A stretch of DNA of 59,878 nt from Vicinamibacterales bacterium (GTDB lineage: Bacteria; Acidobacteriota; Vicinamibacteria; Vicinamibacterales; UBA2999): assembly GCA_030680175.1 (NCBI GenBank), contig JAUXWO010000067.1, forward strand, positions 1 through 59,878. Reading direction: 5' to 3'. The notes under the pieces were generated by a model. The model searched no databases, was not told the origin of the DNA, and was given only the letters and a program-made list of their open reading frames with translations. This document shows, in pieces, positions 55,353-59,878 of the stretch. Within the stretch, counting starts at the first letter, position 1. Each line of letters begins with the position of its first letter. The position numbers and the translations under genes were made by a program.

Positions 55353-57830
55353 CTACAGGTTCAGCGCTTCGACCGGGTTCGTGGTTGCCGCGCGACGGGC
55401 CGGCAGCACGCACGCCACAATCGTCACGAGCAGCAGGACGCCGGCGACCGTTGCGATGACGAGCGGGTCGAGGAAGCTGACGCCGTAGAGCTGCGACTCG
55501 AGGGCCGTGCGGAGCAGCATCGCGACCCCGAGTCCGATCACCAGGCCCGCGGACACGATCAGGCCGGCCTCGCCGAGCACCATGCCGAAGATCGCCGGCC
55601 GGCCGGCACCGAGCGCCATGCGGATCCCGATCTCGCGTGAGCGCTGCCGCACCTGGTAGGCCAGCACGCCGTAGATCCCGATCGCCGCCAGCAGCAGCGC
55701 GACCGCGGCGAAGCCCACGGCGAGCACCATCGGCGTCCGCCGGTCCATCAGCGCGCGATCGAGCCGGTCGTCCATCGTGCTGATCGCGTAGACGACGAGT
55801 TCAGGATCGATGCCGGCGACCGCCGTGCGGAGCGCGCCGCCCAGGCTTGCCGGGTCGCCGTCCGTGCGCGCCGCAATCGTCAGCGTGCGTCGTGGCGACT
55901 GCGCGTTCGGCAGGAAGTAGGCCCCGAACAGCCCCGAGTCGCCGCCATCGTCCATCCGGCGCAACCGCATGTCCTTGATCACGCCCACCACCGTCAGCAT
56001 CTGGTCGTCGGGCGGCGGCTCGAGCAGGTTGTTGGGGTTGGCCGGCATGAACATCCGGCGGCCGACGGCGCTCCCGTCCGGCCAGAAGCGGCGCGCCACG
56101 CGCGCGTCGATCATGATGGCGCGCGGCGCCGACTCGCCGTCGCGTGCGTCGATGAAGCGGCCGTCGACGAGCGTGGCGCCCATCGCCTCGAAGTAGCCCT
56201 CCGAGACGGCCACCTGCGTCGGCGAGATGAGCGACTCGCCGGGCGCCATCTGATAGCCCTCCGCCAGGATCACGCTGTCGCTGAAATTGATGCCGAACGG
56301 GATGCTCGACGTCAGCCCCGCCACGCGGACGCCGGGCTGTGCCGCCACGCGCTCCGTGATGCGCGAGGCCACCGTCCTGAGCGCGGCGGCATCCGGGTAG
56401 CGTGCGGCGGGCAGGCTGATGGTGCCGGTGATGACGCCCTCGGGGCGGAAGCCCGGATCCACCGCCAGCAGGCGATCGAAGCTGGCCAGCAGCAGGCCGG
56501 CGCCGAGCAGCAGGACCAGCGCAAACGCCACCTGGCTCGTCACGAGGGCCCGGCGCATCAGGCGTGCGGCGCGTGTCGGGGTCCCCGACCGTCCCTCTTC
56601 GCGAAGGGCCTGGCCGATGTTCGTGCGCGCCAGAGCGACGGCGGGCCACGTGCCGACCGCCAGTCCGACGAGCGTCACGAGCCCGAAGGTGTAGAGCAGC
56701 ACCTCGCGGTCGAGGGCGATCTCGGTGCCGCGCGGCAGCTGGTCGAGCCCGAGGAAGCCGACCGTCTGGAGCGACCACCAGCCGAGCAGCAGCCCCGCGG
56801 CGCCGCCCGCCGCCGCCACCAGCAGCGCCTCGGTCAGCGTCTGCTGCATCAGGCGGCTCATCGTGGCGCCGAGCGCCATGCGCGTCACGAGTTCGCGCGC
56901 GCGCGAGGTCGCCCGCACTGACGCGAGGTTGGCCACATTCACGCAGCCGATGGCGAGCACGAACAGCACCCCACCCCAGAGCAGCAGCACCGTGGGCCGT
57001 GCGCTCGCGACCAGGTCCTCCTGCAGCAGGAAGACGGGCGTGTGGAAGCCGGCGTTAATCAGCAGTTCCTTGAGCGCGGGAAAGCGTTCGAGGTTCCGCG
57101 CGTTGATGGCGTCGATCTGGCCCTGCGCCTCCGCGAGGGTGGCCCCGTCCCGCAGGCGGCCGAACATCTGCCAGCTGTTGCTGTGCCGGGTGTCGTCGCC
57201 GCGGTCCTCGGGACTGAATGCCGCCGGCATCCAGAGCTGCACCTCGGGATCCACGAAGCGGAAGCTGGCCGGCATCACGCCTGTGACGGTGTAGGGCACG
57301 CCGTTGATGCGCAGGTCCTGTCCCGCCACATCGGGCCGCCCGCCGAAAGCGCGCTGCCACAGCCCGTGGCTGAGCAGCACGCGCTGGTCCTGCCCCACCA
57401 CTGCGTCGGACTCGTCGAGCAGGCGCCCGACCTGTGGCTCGGCGCGCAGCACGTCGTAGAACGACGGCGTCACCATCATCGCCGTCAGGCGCTCGGGGTC
57501 GCCCTGGCCGCCGCCGCCCACCGTCACGCCCGTCGTCCGGTAGAGCGCCAGGGCCTCGAACGCCTCCGTCTGCTCGAGCCGGTCGAAGTAATCGGGCACC
57601 CCGTTGGACCCGCGCACGGCCCCGACGCCCGGGTAGGCGTTGAACATCATCACCAGCCGGTCCGGCTCCGGAAACGGCAGCGGCCGGAGCAGCACCGCGT
57701 TGACGACGGCGAAGATGGCCGCGTTGGCCGCGAGGCAGACGGCCAGGGTGAGCACGGTGGTCGTGGTGAACCCCCGGTCCTTCCACAGCAGCCGAATGGC
57801 GAGGGTCAGGTCCTGACGAAATCGGTCCAT
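55353..57830 (-). CDS. ADOP-type ABC permease (MacB/FtsX family)
   Basis: 825 residues. N-terminus DRFRQDLTLAIRLLWKDRGF followed by TTTTVLTLAVCLAANAAIFA and LRPLPFPEPDRLV is the recognised start of acidobacterial duplicated orphan permeases. Two MacB-PCD/FtsX modules: first FtsX block near residues 275-405, second near 700-825, with PCD regions between. No ATPase gene is adjacent, matching the orphan character. Role in export or signalling is unknown. The 9-base-unit repeats are absent here. Confidence 0.95.
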   Translation of the reverse strand: MDRFRQDLTLAIRLLWKDRGFTTTTVLTLAVCLAANAAIFAVVNAVLLRPLPFPEPDRLVMMFNAYPGVGAVRGSNGVPDYFDRLEQTEAFEALALYRTTGVTVGGGGQGDPERLTAMMVTPSFYDVLRAEPQVGRLLDESDAVVGQDQRVLLSHGLWQRAFGGRPDVAGQDLRINGVPYTVTGVMPASFRFVDPEVQLWMPAAFSPEDRGDDTRHSNSWQMFGRLRDGATLAEAQGQIDAINARNLERFPALKELLINAGFHTPVFLLQEDLVASARPTVLLLWGGVLFVLAIGCVNVANLASVRATSRARELVTRMALGATMSRLMQQTLTEALLVAAAGGAAGLLLGWWSLQTVGFLGLDQLPRGTEIALDREVLLYTFGLVTLVGLAVGTWPAVALARTNIGQALREEGRSGTPTRAARLMRRALVTSQVAFALVLLLGAGLLLASFDRLLAVDPGFRPEGVITGTISLPAARYPDAAALRTVASRITERVAAQPGVRVAGLTSSIPFGINFSDSVILAEGYQMAPGESLISPTQVAVSEGYFEAMGATLVDGRFIDARDGESAPRAIMIDARVARRFWPDGSAVGRRMFMPANPNNLLEPPPDDQMLTVVGVIKDMRLRRMDDGGDSGLFGAYFLPNAQSPRRTLTIAARTDGDPASLGGALRTAVAGIDPELVVYAISTMDDRLDRALMDRRTPMVLAVGFAAVALLLAAIGIYGVLAYQVRQRSREIGIRMALGAGRPAIFGMVLGEAGLIVSAGLVIGLGVAMLLRTALESQLYGVSFLDPLVIATVAGVLLLVTIVACVLPARRAATTNPVEALNL

Positions 57831-57886
57831 GAAGGTATTCGACGAGGGAGCACCGCCGTCCGTTCAGCGCCGCAGGTATCCTGCAG

Positions 57887-58046
57887 GTGGCTATTCGCTG
57901 GTCGCTATTCGCTGGTCGCTGGTCGCAATTCGCTGTTCACTGTTCGCTTTTCGCCGTTCGCTGTTCACTGTTCGCTATTCGCTGTTCGTTGTTCGTTGTT
58001 CGTTGTTCCAAATCTGCAATCTGCAATCTGCCATCTGCAATCTGCA
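57887..58046 (+). repeat. Long mixed 7-bp array (TTCGCTG / TCTGCAA types)
   Basis: About 23 uninterrupted heptads: TTCGCTG/GTCGCTG/TTCACTG/TTCGTTG changing to TCTGCAA. The whole span keeps a strict 7-base period. It fills the gap between the ADOP start and the potassium-channel stop and ends one base before that stop codon. Confidence 0.9.
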
Positions 58047-58047
58047 A

Positions 58048-59769
58048 TCAGATCGGCCCTGTCTTCGCGGCGCCGTAGGTCTCCGTGAACGCCGCGCGCT
58101 GCTCCAGGCTGCCCATCATCACGAGCACCGCGCCCGCGGGCAGCACGGTCTCGGAGTGCAGCTCCGTGTTGAACTGGTCGCCGTCCTGCACCGCCATCAC
58201 GCACAGGCCCGTGAGCGAGCCGATGGCGCCGTCCTTCAGCGTCCGGCCGGCGAGCGCCTGCGGCACGGTGCGGGTGAACAGATCCACGCCCTCGCCGAGG
58301 ATCACCAGTTCGTGTCCGCGCAGGCGCGAGAAGATCGCCTCGGCGCCGAGCGAGGCGTAGCTCAGGACGAAGTCGGCGCCGGCGCGGTGGATGGCCTCGA
58401 CGTTGCGATCGTGCGTGACGCGGCTCACGATCCGCAGATCGGACTTCAACCGGCGGCAGTACACCGCCAGGTAGATGTTCATCGCATCGTCGTTGGTCGT
58501 CAGGAGGACGGAGGGCGCGTCCTGCAGGCCGGCCTTCGTCAGGGTCCTGCGGTCGGCGGCATCGCCTTCCGTGAGCCGGTCTGCGATGCCCTCGAGCGGA
58601 TAGAGGGACCGCCGGTCTCGGTCCAGCACGTGCGTGCGGATGCCCTTGGCATGCAGCACCTCCACGGCGGCCTGCCCGACACGCCCGGCGCCAATCACCA
58701 GCACGGGGCGGTCCACCTCGCCCGACGGCGGCAGGAGTCCGTTCAGCGTCGCGACCTGCTCCGCATCGCCCGCCACGACGACCACGCTGCTCTCGGCGAT
58801 TACCGTGTTGGGATAGGCCGGCTTCAGCCGCCCGCGCTCCCAGACGCCGACGACGCTCATGCCGGTCGTCTCGCGCATGCGCGTGTCTCGCACGGTCTGT
58901 CCGGCAAACGGCGTGCCTCGCGCCGGGAGTTCCGCCACCTGCAGGGTCCGGTAGGTGCCCACCACATGGGCCTCGATGCGCCCCGTGTCCACGCGGTTGG
59001 CCAGGTAGGCGCCAAGCTGCTGCTTGAGGGGCAGGACGTAGGTGGCGCCGCTCAACTGCAGCACATCGACGGCGTCCGGCTCCTCGACGATGGCAAGGAT
59101 GGGCACCTGCGCCGACACCTCGCGCACGGTGAGGGTGATGTTGGTGTTGGTCGTGTCCTCGCGGTTGACCACGACGAGCCGCGCCTGCTCCACCTCGAGG
59201 TTCTGGTAGGTCTCCTTGCTGTCGATCTCCCCGGTCACCGCGGAGATCCCCTCGCCGGTCAGCTGCGCGGCGCGCGCCGGGTCCGGCTCGATGACGAAGT
59301 ACGCCTGCCCTGCGGCCTTGAGCCGGCCGATCAGCCCGGCGGCCACGGCATCGTATTCGGTGATGATGACGTGGTCGCGCGTGCCGGCCTCGACCTGGCG
59401 CGGCGCGCGCATGCGCATCCGCGCCTCGAGCCACGGCGCGTAGAACAGGCGGATGAACAGGAACGGCAGCATGACGAGCAGGAACACGACGCCCGACATG
59501 ATCACCACCACGCTGAAGGCGCGGCCGACATCGGTGCGGAACACGATGTCACCGAACCCGAGCGTGCTCATCGTCACGACGGTCCAGTAGAGCCCGGAGA
59601 TCCACGAGTGCTCCTGCCCTTCGAGGCGGAACATGATCAGGTGGAAGAGCACGGTGTAGAGCGCCACCATCGCGACGAGGAACGCAATGTATTGGAGGAG
59701 GCCGCGCAGGTTGGTGCGCATCTCCCGCTCGGTGAAGAAGAAGGCGAGCTGGCTCGGCAGGTACTTCAT
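58048..59769 (-). CDS. Potassium channel with two RCK (TrkA-N) domains
   Basis: 573 residues from the ATG at 59769. Two membrane helices (LRGLLQYIAFLVAMVALYTV and AFSVVVIMSGVVFLLVMLPF) flank the selectivity filter TVVTMSTLGFGD. Two Rossmann-type RCK regions follow: the first has a poor nucleotide motif (IITEYDAVAAGLIGRL), the second is canonical (VLVIGAGRVGQAAVEVL); a final TrkA-C-like part ends the protein. It gates K+ in the inner membrane. A longer frame to 59871 would use codons from the terminal palindrome and is rejected. Confidence 0.93.
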   Translation of the reverse strand: MKYLPSQLAFFFTEREMRTNLRGLLQYIAFLVAMVALYTVLFHLIMFRLEGQEHSWISGLYWTVVTMSTLGFGDIVFRTDVGRAFSVVVIMSGVVFLLVMLPFLFIRLFYAPWLEARMRMRAPRQVEAGTRDHVIITEYDAVAAGLIGRLKAAGQAYFVIEPDPARAAQLTGEGISAVTGEIDSKETYQNLEVEQARLVVVNREDTTNTNITLTVREVSAQVPILAIVEEPDAVDVLQLSGATYVLPLKQQLGAYLANRVDTGRIEAHVVGTYRTLQVAELPARGTPFAGQTVRDTRMRETTGMSVVGVWERGRLKPAYPNTVIAESSVVVVAGDAEQVATLNGLLPPSGEVDRPVLVIGAGRVGQAAVEVLHAKGIRTHVLDRDRRSLYPLEGIADRLTEGDAADRRTLTKAGLQDAPSVLLTTNDDAMNIYLAVYCRRLKSDLRIVSRVTHDRNVEAIHRAGADFVLSYASLGAEAIFSRLRGHELVILGEGVDLFTRTVPQALAGRTLKDGAIGSLTGLCVMAVQDGDQFNTELHSETVLPAGAVLVMMGSLEQRAAFTETYGAAKTGPI

Positions 59770-59802
59770 GATGACGACCGCCAAGTCTACCCTGGAGGGG
59801 TC

Positions 59803-59878
59803 TGGCACCGTGACATCGAAAACGTGGCAGATTCCGCCATATGGCGGAATCTGCTTCGTTTTCGATGTCACGGTGCCA
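59803..59878. repeat. 76-bp palindrome at the window end
   Basis: Symmetric about 59840/59841: 36 of 38 positions pair, with only two mismatched bases 15-16 positions from the centre. The outer arm starts TGGCACCGTGACATCG and the centre is CCGCCATATGGCGG. The window stops on its last base. Resembles REP-type palindromes; no transposase is visible. Confidence 0.9.

Noticed and set aside
59770-59871. N-terminal extension of the potassium channel to 59871
   Set aside because: The added 34 residues are encoded largely by the palindrome; the family N-terminus matches the ATG at 59769.

Overview
The window reads as a 59.9 kb piece of a high-GC bacterial chromosome, most likely an Acidobacteriota of the Vicinamibacteria type. 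This is inferred from the gene set: an ADOP-type MacB/FtsX permease, a winged-helix DNA-binding domain fused to unrelated domains, secreted S9 and M13 peptidases, and a DUF4159 / MoxR / DUF58 / BatA / TldD neighbourhood. No rRNA or other decisive marker is present. Nothing looks like a phage, plasmid, CRISPR array or intact insertion sequence. The left edge cuts folK. The right edge ends exactly on the last base of a 76-bp palindrome, as expected for a contig broken at a repeat.

Layout. 0-5.4 kb (minus): folK, a ferritin-like protein, a DksA/TraR zinc-finger protein, then a tesA / ABC ATPase / ABC permease operon like tesA-ybbA-ybbP. 5.4-10.1 kb: a PP2C phosphatase divergent from a 977-residue TPR/sigma-54 activator, an AT-rich intergenic island, and a PilZ-like protein. 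10.1-13.1 kb: a tight operon of cysteine dioxygenase, signal peptidase I, a SnoaL-like protein and a metallo-beta-lactamase-fold hydrolase. 13-22.3 kb: S9 peptidase, glycine-zipper lipoprotein, degenerate GGDEF protein, M13 peptidase, a winged-helix/hydrolase/cyclase fusion and an AlkB-type hydroxylase. 22.4-28 kb: tRNA-Leu(UAA), DUF302, a large hybrid histidine kinase, DinB and a MATE exporter. 28.2-33.8 kb (minus): sigma-54 response regulator, YtxH-like, YihY, YyaL and an enoyl-CoA hydratase. 33.9-39.8 kb (plus): a small zinc-ribbon gene, a large 9-bp repeat tract, then a leucine-degradation operon (methylcrotonyl-CoA carboxylase beta, methylglutaconyl-CoA hydratase, biotin carboxylase, separate biotin carrier, HMG-CoA lyase). 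40-53.4 kb: DUF4159, a PH-like membrane protein, TldD-TldE-TldD, and a translationally coupled MoxR / DUF58 / BatA / two-membrane-protein operon. 53.5-59.9 kb: amidase, ADOP permease and a two-RCK potassium channel.

The most unusual feature is the repeat landscape. Many intergenic gaps are filled by short tandem arrays with 7-, 8- or 9-bp units, often abutting a start or stop codon and sometimes extending into a reading frame. Between 39.8 and 43.2 kb there are four palindromic elements whose arms are built from a 9-bp unit (ACACGAAGG type). A separate 77-79-bp GC-rich element with terminal inverted repeats sits inside this 9-bp array at two loci, at the same junction. On the protein side, the best candidate for a poorly described system is the pair of Tat-signal TldD proteins flanking a signal-less TldE next to the MoxR/DUF58/BatA operon.
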